DNA of 64,000 nucleotides from Bacteroidota bacterium. GTDB taxonomy: Bacteria; Bacteroidota; Bacteroidia; Chitinophagales; Chitinophagaceae. The notes beneath the pieces were generated by a model. That model worked only from the letters and a program-made list of their open reading frames with translations, was not told the DNA's origin and made no database searches. Location: the NCBI GenBank assembly GCA_023416995.1, contig JAEZGI010000027.1:124001-188000 (forward strand). The letters are read 5' to 3'. Shown piece by piece: positions 1-8,551 of this stretch (positions within the stretch are counted from its first letter, which is position 1; every line of letters starts with the position of its first letter). Made by a program: the position numbers and the translations under genes.

Positions 1-388
1 CAATGCCCGGTTTCAACAGCGATGCAGCACCTGCGTTTTCAAAAGCTGTACTCAACTGTTCGCTTTCTGATGTGGTTATCGCATAAGCTTTGGCCAGGCA
101 AGGGGCCGTCTTGCAGGTATCCAAAGCTTTTTGGTACCTGACGCGGATGCCTGTAACCACTGTTGCAATGTCCTGCCGGGAGGCCATTCTTTTTGCAAGT
201 GAGGGATGATCATTCAGGAAATCAAAAAACGGAAATATCTTTTCAACCAATACATCTTCGCTGGCGTTAAACTTTATCCGTTGTACTTCAATAACACGGC
301 CTTCCGTTACTGATTTACAAGCAGGCGCGGAAGCAAGGTACAGCAGGAAAGCTGCTGCCAGCATTTGTATGTTGAACCATGATTTCAT
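1..388 (-). CDS. Exported hypothetical protein, C-terminus cut by window edge
   Basis: An open frame of 129 codons starts at ATG 388-386 and runs off the left edge without a stop, so this is the N-terminal part of a longer protein. It opens with MKSWFNIQMLAAAFLLYL, a hydrophobic signal segment, followed by a cysteine near residue 24 (SAPAC). The sequence before the cysteine is a weak lipobox, so either a lipoprotein or an ordinary secreted protein is possible. The mature part is alpha-helical in character and has two further cysteines (DTCKTAPC). I do not recognise the family. It lies 49 bases downstream of the GH127 gene in the same direction and could be its partner in one transcript. The region before its start contains TATATTTA, one base off the Bacteroidota -7 box, so it may also have its own promoter. 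Confidence 0.6.
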   Translation of the reverse strand, partial: MKSWFNIQMLAAAFLLYLASAPACKSVTEGRVIEVQRIKFNASEDVLVEKIFPFFDFLNDHPSLAKRMASRQDIATVVTGIRVRYQKALDTCKTAPCLAKAYAITTSESEQLSTAFENAGAASLLKPGI

Positions 389-437
389 GGAACATAAATA
401 TAGAGCAGATGTAGTATAAGTTCAAAAGTAACATCCA

Positions 438-2837
438 CTATTGTTCCACTATCCATTCGTGGATACCGGCTGAATTATCGACCGGCTGCTGTACTTCCAG
501 ACGAAGTGCGGTAGTTTCAACCGGTTCAAACCGGAACAGATTGTATTCATCCTTTGTAAGATTTACCGGTTGCTTCATTTTTACCGGCACCCAGTTACCG
601 TTTTCAAGGTACAGGATCTTTGCACCCACCGGAACCCGGCAACCGCCCCACGGACCGTCATCATACCAATAAACTTTAGAAGCCGACACTTTAGCCTTTT
701 GAGAAAAATCGTACTGCACCCATTCGGTAGTATTCTTTTTGGGCCACCAATGGAGATATGGAGCTGCATGATCTTTACTGTCTTCAGGTGTATACTGATC
801 ATTCAATGCACGATACATGCGTTTGTTCTCCAACGAACTGCTTACTTTGCTTAATGAAGCAATTGTTGGTGCCGGCTTTGGACGGGCAGCAGTTTCCCGG
901 TAAGGGATCCAAACAGTCATCTCCCCAGCTCCCCTGTTTGCCCAGGCATAATAAGGTATCGCGTAAACAGGTTGTTCTTTTTTCAGTAATGCTTCAGAAT
1001 TCACCTGGCGGCTGGTTGAGTGGCCAACGGTTTCAATCACTGCCACGCCATTTAGTAGCTCAGGTTTAAATTGAACCTTCACTGGCGCGTCTTTATCGAC
1101 CACGATATTATGTACGGCGCTGTCAGCATTATCAGGTCCTTCAAGGCAATAAATAAGCGGACCGCGTTGCAACGCAAACCTGTCCTGATCATCTTTCACG
1201 CGGGCATTGGCAAGTACTTTGCGTATCTCTAAAGGAAGCGCTATCTCTATCTTATCCCCTTTGCTCCACTTTCTTGATAATACTGCATAGCCATTTTCAA
1301 CCTTATAGGGAAAGGTTTTGCCGTTCAGTCGTATCACAACAGGGTTATCCTGCTTTGACGCGAAACTGTAAAGATCACCGGGAACAGGCTCGGCTTTTGT
1401 CCATCCAGGTATTCGTACACGAATCGCAAAACCTGCTGTTTTTGCAGGGTTCACAGTAACAGTTACATCGCCTTTCCAGGGATACTCTGTTACCTGGGTT
1501 AACTCAACAGAGGTTGCGGGAAGCTTAATTTCAGCCTTGCTTCCCATGAACAGATTCAGATAAAGATCATTGTTATTTTGCGCATATACATAACCGGGAA
1601 CCGAAGGCAGAAACCTGGTCATATTTGAGATACAACATGCGCAGTCAAACCATGCGCTACGCTGGTGCTGACCCACAGATGCCAATGGGTTAGGGTAAAA
1701 AAACCGGTTGCCGGTTAAGGAGATACCAGACAATAATCCATTGTACAGCACCTTTTCAAGTACATCGATATATTTTGCGTCTCCGTGCAAAAGGAACATC
1801 CTGTTGTTCCAATAAACATTTGCAATAGCAGCACAGGTTTCTGCATAAGCGCTCATGTTTGGAAGCTGGTATTGTTTACCAAAAGCTTCACCAGCGCCGG
1901 TAGCCCCGATTCCACCGGTGATATATAATTTTCGGAGTACAACATCTTCCCAGATCGCATCGATGGCCTGCAGATATTTTTTATCGCCGGTCAAAGCGGA
2001 AACATCTGCCATACCCGCATACATATAGGTTGCACGTACTGCGTGCCCTACCGCTTCATGCTGATCGGTGACCTTTTTGTGCGCCTGGTTATACTCTTTG
2101 CTGTCAGGTTTCCCGGGCCCCCTCACATCAAGAAAAAACTTTGCCAGTTCCAGGTATTTTACGTTCCCGGTTGCACGGTATAATTTCGTCAAACCCGTTT
2201 CGATTATCTGGTGACCCGGGAAAACTTCTGTCTTCCCCCAGCCAAAATCTTTAACGAGCAGATCTGCATTTTTGATGGCTATATTCAATAACGATTTTTT
2301 CCCGGTGGCCTGGTAATGCGCCACCGCTGCCTCAAACAAATGCCCGGAATTATATAGCTCATGACTTAAATCGGCTTCTTTCTCCCACCTTTTACTGCCA
2401 ACCCAATTATGAGGTTTCGCGGCATTCATTGTACGGAAAGTGTATAAATAACCATCTGGTTCCTGTGCAGCCGCAATAAGGCTGATGAGCGTATCAATAT
2501 AACGCTCCTGGACGGGATCCTTTTTAACCTGCATCACATAAGAAGCGCCTTCTATCACCTTATAGATATCGGTATCATCAAAAGTATATGCCGTGAAAGT
2601 ATCGGCGGGTAGCGTTCCTGCTGCCCTTCGAAAGTTATCAACGCGGCCTTTGATCCTGCACTGTTCAAGCGTATATGGTATGGTTATTTCGGCATTGGAT
2701 TGAATACGCGGTGCCCAGAACTGATCATTCACATGCACGTGCGTAAAATCAACGGGTTGTATCGGGTAATCTTTATTTTGAGCATAGACCCCTAACGTTG
2801 TCAATACGAAAAAACTCAACAAAATGAACCTGATCAT
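438..2837 (-). CDS. GH127 beta-L-arabinofuranosidase-like glycoside hydrolase (DUF1680)
   Basis: A secreted enzyme of the family that removes terminal beta-L-arabinofuranose from plant glycans. With the start at 2837 the protein begins with a clean signal peptide (MIRFILLSFFVLTTLGVYAQ) and has 799 residues. A start at 2879 would add 14 residues and place the first codon inside a perfect inverted repeat, so I prefer 2837. The (alpha/alpha)6 catalytic part covers about residues 30-640. It carries the family's zinc/cysteine centre: E-x-C in AYAETCA and C-x-C-C in DCACC (residues 347/349 and 413-416 of the longer form), where one Cys acts as nucleophile in characterised GH127 enzymes. The last 130 residues look like a galactose-binding-type beta-sandwich (WVQYDFSQ, KVYWYDDG, LRLEVQQ). 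No susCD pair is nearby, so this is not a typical polysaccharide-utilisation locus. Exact specificity is inferred from the family only. Confidence 0.9.
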   Translation of the reverse strand: MIRFILLSFFVLTTLGVYAQNKDYPIQPVDFTHVHVNDQFWAPRIQSNAEITIPYTLEQCRIKGRVDNFRRAAGTLPADTFTAYTFDDTDIYKVIEGASYVMQVKKDPVQERYIDTLISLIAAAQEPDGYLYTFRTMNAAKPHNWVGSKRWEKEADLSHELYNSGHLFEAAVAHYQATGKKSLLNIAIKNADLLVKDFGWGKTEVFPGHQIIETGLTKLYRATGNVKYLELAKFFLDVRGPGKPDSKEYNQAHKKVTDQHEAVGHAVRATYMYAGMADVSALTGDKKYLQAIDAIWEDVVLRKLYITGGIGATGAGEAFGKQYQLPNMSAYAETCAAIANVYWNNRMFLLHGDAKYIDVLEKVLYNGLLSGISLTGNRFFYPNPLASVGQHQRSAWFDCACCISNMTRFLPSVPGYVYAQNNNDLYLNLFMGSKAEIKLPATSVELTQVTEYPWKGDVTVTVNPAKTAGFAIRVRIPGWTKAEPVPGDLYSFASKQDNPVVIRLNGKTFPYKVENGYAVLSRKWSKGDKIEIALPLEIRKVLANARVKDDQDRFALQRGPLIYCLEGPDNADSAVHNIVVDKDAPVKVQFKPELLNGVAVIETVGHSTSRQVNSEALLKKEQPVYAIPYYAWANRGAGEMTVWIPYRETAARPKPAPTIASLSKVSSSLENKRMYRALNDQYTPEDSKDHAAPYLHWWPKKNTTEWVQYDFSQKAKVSASKVYWYDDGPWGGCRVPVGAKILYLENGNWVPVKMKQPVNLTKDEYNLFRFEPVETTALRLEVQQPVDNSAGIHEWIVEQ

Positions 2838-2861
2838 ATGGCCTGTTTTAGCTTTAACTAA

Positions 2862-2882
2862 TAAATGTATTTTATACATTTA
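2862..2882. promoter_or_regulatory. Perfect 9-3-9 inverted repeat upstream of GH127 gene
   Basis: Arms TAAATGTAT and ATACATTTA are separated by TTT, with no mismatch. It lies 25 bases upstream of the preferred GH127 start. Read on the minus strand it contains TACATTTA, one base from the -7 consensus TAnnTTTG, so a protein bound here would cover the promoter. It is a candidate operator; the regulator is unknown. Confidence 0.45.
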
Positions 2883-2907
2883 AAACTAAATTAAGGATAA
2901 TTTCAGA

Positions 2908-3669
2908 TCATACCTGTTTTTCTACAAGGTTTTTCCAATAACGTCGCGGCATGTGCTGGATATGAAGTTTCGAATTTTTTCTTGCCTTAATATTAACGCT
3001 GGCAAAATATTGTTGCCATAGCGCCTGGTAAATGGGTTCTTGCTCATCGTACACTGCATGGCGGCCGTCAGTACCGGTTTGGGGAGAGAAATCAATCTGC
3101 ACTTCGGTAACCTGCGCAAGATCATAATATATGCCATATCTGCGAAGACTGTCATAAATCAGCCAGCGTTGATCTGCATATCGCTCGCGAAAATGTTTTT
3201 GAATTATCGGCAACACATTGAAATCCGGTTGAACAATAGCATAAAACAGTTGGTCCGCCGTAAGATGAAATCTTACAAAAGCTTCCATACGATGTTTTTC
3301 CCTATGCACTTTTTTAGCAGTCTGATGGACGTATAACACCGATGGATGACCGAAGTCTTGTTCGATACTTAAGTTTGATGCATAAACATATTGAACGAAA
3401 GATAAAATATGTTTTTCCATCTGTGGCTCCTCAGACAAAAAGGTTTTATAAACTGCCCTTAGCGCTGACGCACTTATCTTTTGCGTGAGTCCCTTCCAAA
3501 CCCGCGAAGACTTGTTTTCATCGGTAACCACCATGTGTTTATTTGCCAGAAGTTCCTCCTGGTAGCGATGTGCAGGCTGAATAGCAACATTGGTAAATTT
3601 GTATTCAAAAACCTCAAACACTGCAGTGAGCAACCCTTTGAAGCTTCCGTCATAAACAAGCGTTGTCAT
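2908..3669 (-). CDS. DUF4130 / TIGR03915 putative DNA metabolism protein
   Basis: A 253-residue protein matching the family that accompanies a radical SAM protein in a conserved, experimentally undescribed cassette. Family features visible are the start TTLVYDGSFKGLLTAVFE, a central RMEAFVRF segment, and the region ADQRWLIYDSLRRYGIYYDL. Its start codon overlaps the stop of the radical SAM gene by one base (TGATG), so the two are translationally coupled. In many Proteobacteria this domain is fused to a uracil-DNA-glycosylase-like (UdgX) domain. Here it stands alone at single-domain length, with no glycosylase gene in the window. The molecular function is unknown; involvement in DNA repair or modification is inferred from these associations. 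Confidence 0.85.
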   Translation of the reverse strand: MTTLVYDGSFKGLLTAVFEVFEYKFTNVAIQPAHRYQEELLANKHMVVTDENKSSRVWKGLTQKISASALRAVYKTFLSEEPQMEKHILSFVQYVYASNLSIEQDFGHPSVLYVHQTAKKVHREKHRMEAFVRFHLTADQLFYAIVQPDFNVLPIIQKHFRERYADQRWLIYDSLRRYGIYYDLAQVTEVQIDFSPQTGTDGRHAVYDEQEPIYQALWQQYFASVNIKARKNSKLHIQHMPRRYWKNLVEKQV

Positions 3670-4925
3670 CAGAACAGGTTCAGTTGAGGTGAGAAGTTTG
3701 TATTATATTTTGAAGATGATACTGCCAGAATTTTTTGTCGTATCTGTTGCGGCGTATAATCTTTTTTGATACCGAAACTTTTGCCGGTTATGAAGTATTT
3801 CGCTTTGTTATAAGAGATACCAATTTTCTTTAGTTGGTATTCATCTAATGAACTATTGAATTTTCTTGCCTCATAAATCTTTTTGGCCGACCCTACGCCT
3901 ATACCGGGTACCCGTAGCAATAGTTTATAATCCGCCTTATTCACATCTAAAGGAAACACATGAAGATTGCGTAATGCCCACGAAAGTTTTGGATCAATTT
4001 CAGCATCAAGCAGTGGCATTTCCGGTGAAACGATCTCCTCCACTCCAAAATCGTAAAAACGCATCAGCCAGTCGGCCTGGTACAAGCGGTTTTCGCGCAT
4101 CATAGGTACCGGCGTACCGATTGCCGGCAACCTGTTATCATTACTGATCGGCACATACCCTGAATAATACACACGTTTCAGTTGCATTTTCTGGTAGAAG
4201 TATTTCGACATCATTAATATCTGCCAGTCTGTTTCCGGTGTGGCACCTATTACCATTTGAGTACTTTGTCCGGCTGGTGCAAATAAAGGCGCCTTATTCA
4301 AGGTTTTTTTTGCATCGCGGTTTTCAATGATCGCGTCTTTAAGAAATTCCATCGGACGGATCATTTCATTACGATCCTTGTCCGGTGCCATAAGCTTCAA
4401 ACTTTCAACAGTAGGCATCTCAACATTAATGCTTAGCCTGTCTGCATACAATCCCGCTTCAGTTAATAATTCAGGACTTGCACCCGGTATTGTCTTAAGA
4501 TGAATATAACCATTGAATTTATGCTCAGTCCGAAGCTTTTTGGCAATACGAACCAAACGTTCCATAGTATAATCCGGATTGGTAAATATGCCACTGCTTA
4601 AAAACAGACCTTCGATATAATTCCGTCGATAAAAGTTAATTGTAAGATCAACTACCTCCTCTACTGTAAACGCCGCCCGTTTGATGTCGTTACTTTTACG
4701 GCTCACACAATATGCGCAATCATAGATGCATACATTGGTCAACAAAATTTTAAGAAGTGAAACACAACGACCATCTTCCGTATATGCATGACAAATGCCC
4801 ATGCCCTTCGCATCACCTAAACCCTTGTTCTCATTTTTTCTTTTACTACCGCTCGATGAGCAGGAAACATCATATTTCGCTGCATCAGCCAGGATGTTCA
4901 GCTTCTCCAAGGTTCTTTCCATCAT
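3669..4925 (-). CDS. Putative DNA modification/repair radical SAM protein (TIGR03916)
   Basis: A 418-residue radical SAM enzyme. The iron-sulfur cluster motif C-x3-C-x2-C is at C66, C70 and C73 (NVCIYDCAYC). Additional cysteines at 22, 45 and 54 (SCSSSGSKRK, GICHAYTEDGRC) belong to the conserved N-terminal block of this family. The TIM-barrel core runs to about residue 310. A helix-hairpin-helix motif follows at about 335-352 (LLLRVPGIGVGSAKKIYEAR), which suggests DNA contact. It is translationally coupled to the DUF4130 gene downstream. Substrate and reaction are unknown. The family name reflects neighbourhood and the HhH element, not biochemistry. Two adjacent ATG codons (MMER) make the exact start ambiguous by one residue. 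Confidence 0.92.
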   Translation of the reverse strand: MMERTLEKLNILADAAKYDVSCSSSGSKRKNENKGLGDAKGMGICHAYTEDGRCVSLLKILLTNVCIYDCAYCVSRKSNDIKRAAFTVEEVVDLTINFYRRNYIEGLFLSSGIFTNPDYTMERLVRIAKKLRTEHKFNGYIHLKTIPGASPELLTEAGLYADRLSINVEMPTVESLKLMAPDKDRNEMIRPMEFLKDAIIENRDAKKTLNKAPLFAPAGQSTQMVIGATPETDWQILMMSKYFYQKMQLKRVYYSGYVPISNDNRLPAIGTPVPMMRENRLYQADWLMRFYDFGVEEIVSPEMPLLDAEIDPKLSWALRNLHVFPLDVNKADYKLLLRVPGIGVGSAKKIYEARKFNSSLDEYQLKKIGISYNKAKYFITGKSFGIKKDYTPQQIRQKILAVSSSKYNTNFSPQLNLF

Positions 4926-4967
4926 AGTCCTGAAAAATTTAGCTAAAATACTAAATAAATTAGCATT

Positions 4968-4975
4968 ATCTTTGA
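4968..4975 (+). promoter_or_regulatory. Possible -7 box for the S8 peptidase gene
   Basis: TATCTTTG matches the Bacteroidota -7 consensus TAnnTTTG in the 185-base divergent gap between the radical SAM gene and the peptidase gene. It would give a leader of about 130 bases. No clear -33 TTG stands at the usual spacing, so support is weak. Confidence 0.3.
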
Positions 4976-5110
4976 TTGGAGCATGTTTTATATGTTAAAA
5001 ATTTTACCGGGTATTAGTTCGGTTATATCAGATCCTGCGGGTTAATTCTTTGGTTAGCCGTACATTTATTAAGATGCATTGTTAATCGGTCTTCTTTAAA
5101 ACTTCATCCT

Positions 5111-7471
5111 ATGGCCATACTTAAAGTATTTGTTTCGGGCGATGAACAGAAAGCGTTCGGAAACCTGTACAACGTTATAGAACGTTATGATAGTTTCTTA
5201 CTGGCTGATGTTCCCGATGCTCAGTCAGGCGACCTGCAAAATAATTACCTGGCAGAGGATATCACTTCGCAATACAAAATTGATATAGGTTTAAATAATA
5301 TTGATACCTCGCGTCCGAGGCTAACATCGGAGGGAAGCGTGCGCGCTCATCCGGCTTATACAAAAAACGAAAAGGATCTGGGCACCGGTTATCATCATTA
5401 CCTTGTGCAGTTCATAGGACCTATCAAACCACAATGGTTAAAAGGAGTTGCAAAAGCAGGTGCAGCGCTGCGCGCACATTATGCAGACTTCACCTATGTG
5501 GTTCGCGCCAACCAGAAAACGATGATCAGCGTTGCTGGTTTGCCATATGTAAAATGGACCGGTCACCTGCCTTTTGAAGCAAGGATCGAATCAAAACTGC
5601 AGGGAAAGATCAGGCAAGCTGCCGTCACTGAGCGCACTCAGTCGTTACCACGTACGAGGATACTTGAAGGTGTATATACCATTGAATATTTTGATAGTGC
5701 CGATATCAAAAAATCATTACCTGCCATACGTAAAGCCGGTTTCCGGATCATTATACAGGAGCCGAAAGCCAAACTGATTATCGTTGAATCAAAAGAAAGC
5801 AATGCACGACAAAAAGCACAGGTGCGTGAATTGTCTACAATTCATGGTATAAGGAAGATCAGGGAACGTGCTGTTAATCGCCCCAGTAATGATGTGGCTG
5901 CAGGCCTGATGGGTACAGTGATGAGTCTTGGTACTTCTGCGTCCGCGGGTCTTGGTCTTAGCGGAAACGGCGAGATCATAGCTGTTTGTGATACCGGTAT
6001 TGATACAGGTAATCCGGAAAACATTAATACCGATTTTGCCGGACGTATTGTGGCCATCAAAAGCTATCCGATTACACCTGAATTCAACGATTATATCACC
6101 AATCCCGGTGGCGATGATGGCGGTGCAGACCTTGACAGTGGTCATGGAACCCATGTTGCGGGTTCTGTACTGGGCGACGGCACTAACTCAATTGGTCTTC
6201 CCGGGATAAGCGGGCCCATCAGGGGATTGGCGCATAATGCCGGTCTTGTGTTCCAGGCCGTTGAACAGGAATTAAAATGGAAAGATCCTTCGTATATTTC
6301 TCAATATGGCCGATACCTGCTTGCCGGTATACCAACAAATCTTGAGACACTTTTTACATACGCTTATCAAAAAGGTGCAAGAATACATTCCAATTCATGG
6401 GGCGGAGGAAACCCGGGTGAATATGATGAGCAGAGCAGGCAGCTGGACCAGTTTGTCTGGAACAAAAAAGATTTCTGCGTGCTGGTTGCCGCAGGTAATG
6501 ACGGATCAGATAGTGACGGCGATGGTGTAATTAACCTGATGAGCGTTACTTCACCGGGTACCGCAAAAAACTGTATCACGGTAGGTGCCAGCGAAAACCA
6601 GCGGCCAAATTTCAACAATGAACGTTATGGTACCTGGTGGCCGCAGGATTACCCGGCACCACCTTATAACAATGATCCTATGGCAGATCAACCATCGCAG
6701 GTGGTTGCTTTCAGTAGTCGGGGCCCCACCCGCGACAACCGGGTAAAACCAGATGTCGTCGCTCCTGGTACTTTTATTCTTTCAACAAGATCTTCAATGA
6801 TTGCGATTAACAATACTGCCTGGGCACCCTTTCCTCCAAGCCGGCAGTATTTTCATATGGGCGGCACAAGTATGGCAACACCACTTGCTGCGGGTGCGGT
6901 TGGGCTTATCCGTGAGTATCTCAGAACGAAACAAAGGATCACAAGTCCAACAGCGGCCTTACTGAAAGCTGCATTGATCGCCGGGACAAACAAGTTACCA
7001 GGCATCAGCGCGCCGACGGTACCAGCCGATTTCAACCAGGGTTTTGGAGCAGTAAATGTAGACAACGTTGTGGCTCCCGCATCGCCTGCAGTAGCAGTGT
7101 TTATTGAAAGCGAAGCTTCCCTTGCCACAGGTCAGAATGCAGCATATGATGTTGAAGTAACCGATAATTCGATTCCTTTCCGTTTGGTTTTGGCTTACAC
7201 GGATTTTCCAGGCAGTGCGCTCGTAAACGATCTCAATCTGGTGTTGACTTTACCTGGCGGGAAAAAAATTACCGGGAATGCAGGACTTGAAAACGTAAAG
7301 ACATTCGACTCTAACAATAACGTTGAGGTAATATTACTCAGTAAACCGGATACAGGTTCTTATAAAGTCGAAGTTGTTGCCGCTAATGTGCCACAGGGGC
7401 CACAGGATTTTGCGCTGGTCCTGCTTGGAGCAGTACGGCATCAACCCGGCAAACGTTCAAAGCTTAGATAA
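5111..7471 (+). CDS. S8 subtilisin-like serine peptidase, KP-43-like, no signal peptide
   Basis: A 786-residue subtilase. The catalytic triad is visible: Asp294 (AVCDTGIDTG), His345 (SGHGTHVAGS) and Ser587 (GGTSMATPLAAG), with the oxyanion Asn in VAAGNDGSD (about 463). DSDGDGVIN at about 467-475 looks like a calcium loop. The first 260 residues hold two similar beta-alpha segments (starting near YHHYLVQFIGP and GVYTIEYFDS) that resemble the propeptide region of KP-43-type proteases. A beta-sandwich-like C-terminal domain follows from about residue 665. The N-terminus MAILKVFVSGDEQ has no hydrophobic signal peptide, and I found no in-frame ATG in the roughly 70 bases upstream that I read. There is no T9SS sorting domain either. 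Its location is therefore unclear. It overlaps the convergent SRPBCC gene by 8 bases. Confidence 0.92.
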   Translation: MAILKVFVSGDEQKAFGNLYNVIERYDSFLLADVPDAQSGDLQNNYLAEDITSQYKIDIGLNNIDTSRPRLTSEGSVRAHPAYTKNEKDLGTGYHHYLVQFIGPIKPQWLKGVAKAGAALRAHYADFTYVVRANQKTMISVAGLPYVKWTGHLPFEARIESKLQGKIRQAAVTERTQSLPRTRILEGVYTIEYFDSADIKKSLPAIRKAGFRIIIQEPKAKLIIVESKESNARQKAQVRELSTIHGIRKIRERAVNRPSNDVAAGLMGTVMSLGTSASAGLGLSGNGEIIAVCDTGIDTGNPENINTDFAGRIVAIKSYPITPEFNDYITNPGGDDGGADLDSGHGTHVAGSVLGDGTNSIGLPGISGPIRGLAHNAGLVFQAVEQELKWKDPSYISQYGRYLLAGIPTNLETLFTYAYQKGARIHSNSWGGGNPGEYDEQSRQLDQFVWNKKDFCVLVAAGNDGSDSDGDGVINLMSVTSPGTAKNCITVGASENQRPNFNNERYGTWWPQDYPAPPYNNDPMADQPSQVVAFSSRGPTRDNRVKPDVVAPGTFILSTRSSMIAINNTAWAPFPPSRQYFHMGGTSMATPLAAGAVGLIREYLRTKQRITSPTAALLKAALIAGTNKLPGISAPTVPADFNQGFGAVNVDNVVAPASPAVAVFIESEASLATGQNAAYDVEVTDNSIPFRLVLAYTDFPGSALVNDLNLVLTLPGGKKITGNAGLENVKTFDSNNNVEVILLSKPDTGSYKVEVVAANVPQGPQDFALVLLGAVRHQPGKRSKLR

Positions 7472-7898
7472 GTTTACTTAGCTCCGGTAATACCACGGTA
7501 TCCCAGTCGCGCGCAATAACCTGGCAACGATCGGGATCACCGTTGAAGTTTTCTATCGTGATGTTAAGTGCGGTTTCCGACTCGCGGGGAAGTATATCAT
7601 AGGTAATAACCAGGTAGTTTTCAGCAATATCGAGTAAGCCATCGTGCATATTAAATGACGAATACTTCAACTGTTTCCCCGGTTCCGCATTGATAATTTT
7701 TCCTTTCCCACCTGCTTCACGGCCCTGGTAGATTCCGGCCCAGCTTATGGGACTCCCTATTACCCAGTCGGAGGTCAGCGCAGTACTAAACATGTATTTG
7801 CGTGTATACACCGGGTTGGTTAAAATATTCCATAGTTCTTCAACAGGCAGCTTAGACAGAAGCGTACGCTGAACTTTACAGGTGCTGAGATCTATCAT
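7464..7898 (-). CDS. SRPBCC / AHSA1-type ligand-binding domain protein
   Basis: A 144-residue single-domain protein with the helix-grip pattern of the SRPBCC superfamily. It has an N-terminal strand with RTLLSKLPVEELWNILTNP, a middle VIGSPISWAGIYQGREAGGKGKI, and a long C-terminal helix (DRCQVIARDWDTVVLPELSKLI). Such proteins bind hydrophobic ligands or act as stress-related co-factors; no specific function can be given. It starts 7 bases after the Dps gene ends, so the two are probably co-transcribed, which suggests a stress-response context. Its 3' end overlaps the convergent peptidase gene by 8 bases. Confidence 0.8.
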   Translation of the reverse strand: MIDLSTCKVQRTLLSKLPVEELWNILTNPVYTRKYMFSTALTSDWVIGSPISWAGIYQGREAGGKGKIINAEPGKQLKYSSFNMHDGLLDIAENYLVITYDILPRESETALNITIENFNGDPDRCQVIARDWDTVVLPELSKLI

Positions 7899-7905
7899 AG
7901 CGACA

Positions 7906-8376
7906 TTATTTTAGGTAAGCAGAATACATCCAGACCGACTTCTCCTGTTCGCGGATATAATCGCTCATCAAAGCATTGGTTCCCTCATCGTTCGCTTCTT
8001 CAGACAAGCTTAGTAATTCGCGTTCTGCACCAAGTAAAGTTTTGAATCCATCAAGCACAGCTTCAATCGCCTTATTACCATCCGATACATTCGTTATTTC
8101 ACGAATGGTCGCTTCTTTTAAATAATCAGTAAAGGAATGGATCGGTTTGTGACCCAGGGTAAGAATACGTTCTGCCACCTCATCGATTTTAGTAAGGGCA
8201 TCAGTATATAACTCTTCAAACTTGGCATGCAGTTCAAAAAATTTGTCGCCTTTTATGTTCCAGTGGAAACCACGGGCATTGATATAAAAAATCTGGAAAT
8301 TGCTTAATAACTGGTTCAGTTTGAGTGCAAGTTCTTTGGACCTGCCTTCTTCAATACCAATTTGATTTGTGTTCAT
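7906..8376 (-). CDS. dps: Dps-family ferritin-like DNA-protection protein
   Basis: A four-helix ferritin-like protein that stores iron and protects DNA from oxidants as a dodecamer. The ferroxidase signature is clear: NARGFHWNIKG (His ligand), then LHAKFEELYTDALTKIDEVAERIL with the conserved Asp/Glu residues. I use the start at 8376 (MNTNQIGIEEG), which gives 156 residues, the usual Dps length. A start at 8430 would add 18 residues rich in Arg and Gly that do not look like Dps. The region upstream contains AATATTTG, one base off the -7 box. It lies 7 bases upstream of the SRPBCC gene in one probable operon. Confidence 0.9.
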   Translation of the reverse strand: MNTNQIGIEEGRSKELALKLNQLLSNFQIFYINARGFHWNIKGDKFFELHAKFEELYTDALTKIDEVAERILTLGHKPIHSFTDYLKEATIREITNVSDGNKAIEAVLDGFKTLLGAERELLSLSEEANDEGTNALMSDYIREQEKSVWMYSAYLK

Positions 8377-8496
8377 CTCAATAAGTTTACTGGGTGAACC
8401 GCAAATCCTGTGCCCACGGCGATCATTCACAAATATTTAGATAAAACCACCATTACATAAAGTACATGTGCAAACTAATTGTTCAGATTCGCCGCC

Positions 8497-8530
8497 AAAA
8501 AAAAGGTGCATGACAGAAAGCCATGCACCT
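8497..8530 (-). terminator. Rho-independent terminator of the T9SS surface-protein gene
   Basis: Arms at 8504-8512 and 8522-8530 (AGGTGCATG / CATGCACCT) form a perfect 9-bp stem. On the minus strand they are followed by a run of eight T. It lies 22 bases past the stop of the 8552-12058 gene and separates it from the Dps operon. Confidence 0.88.
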
Positions 8531-8551
8531 GTAACTATGTTAAGGAATCTA

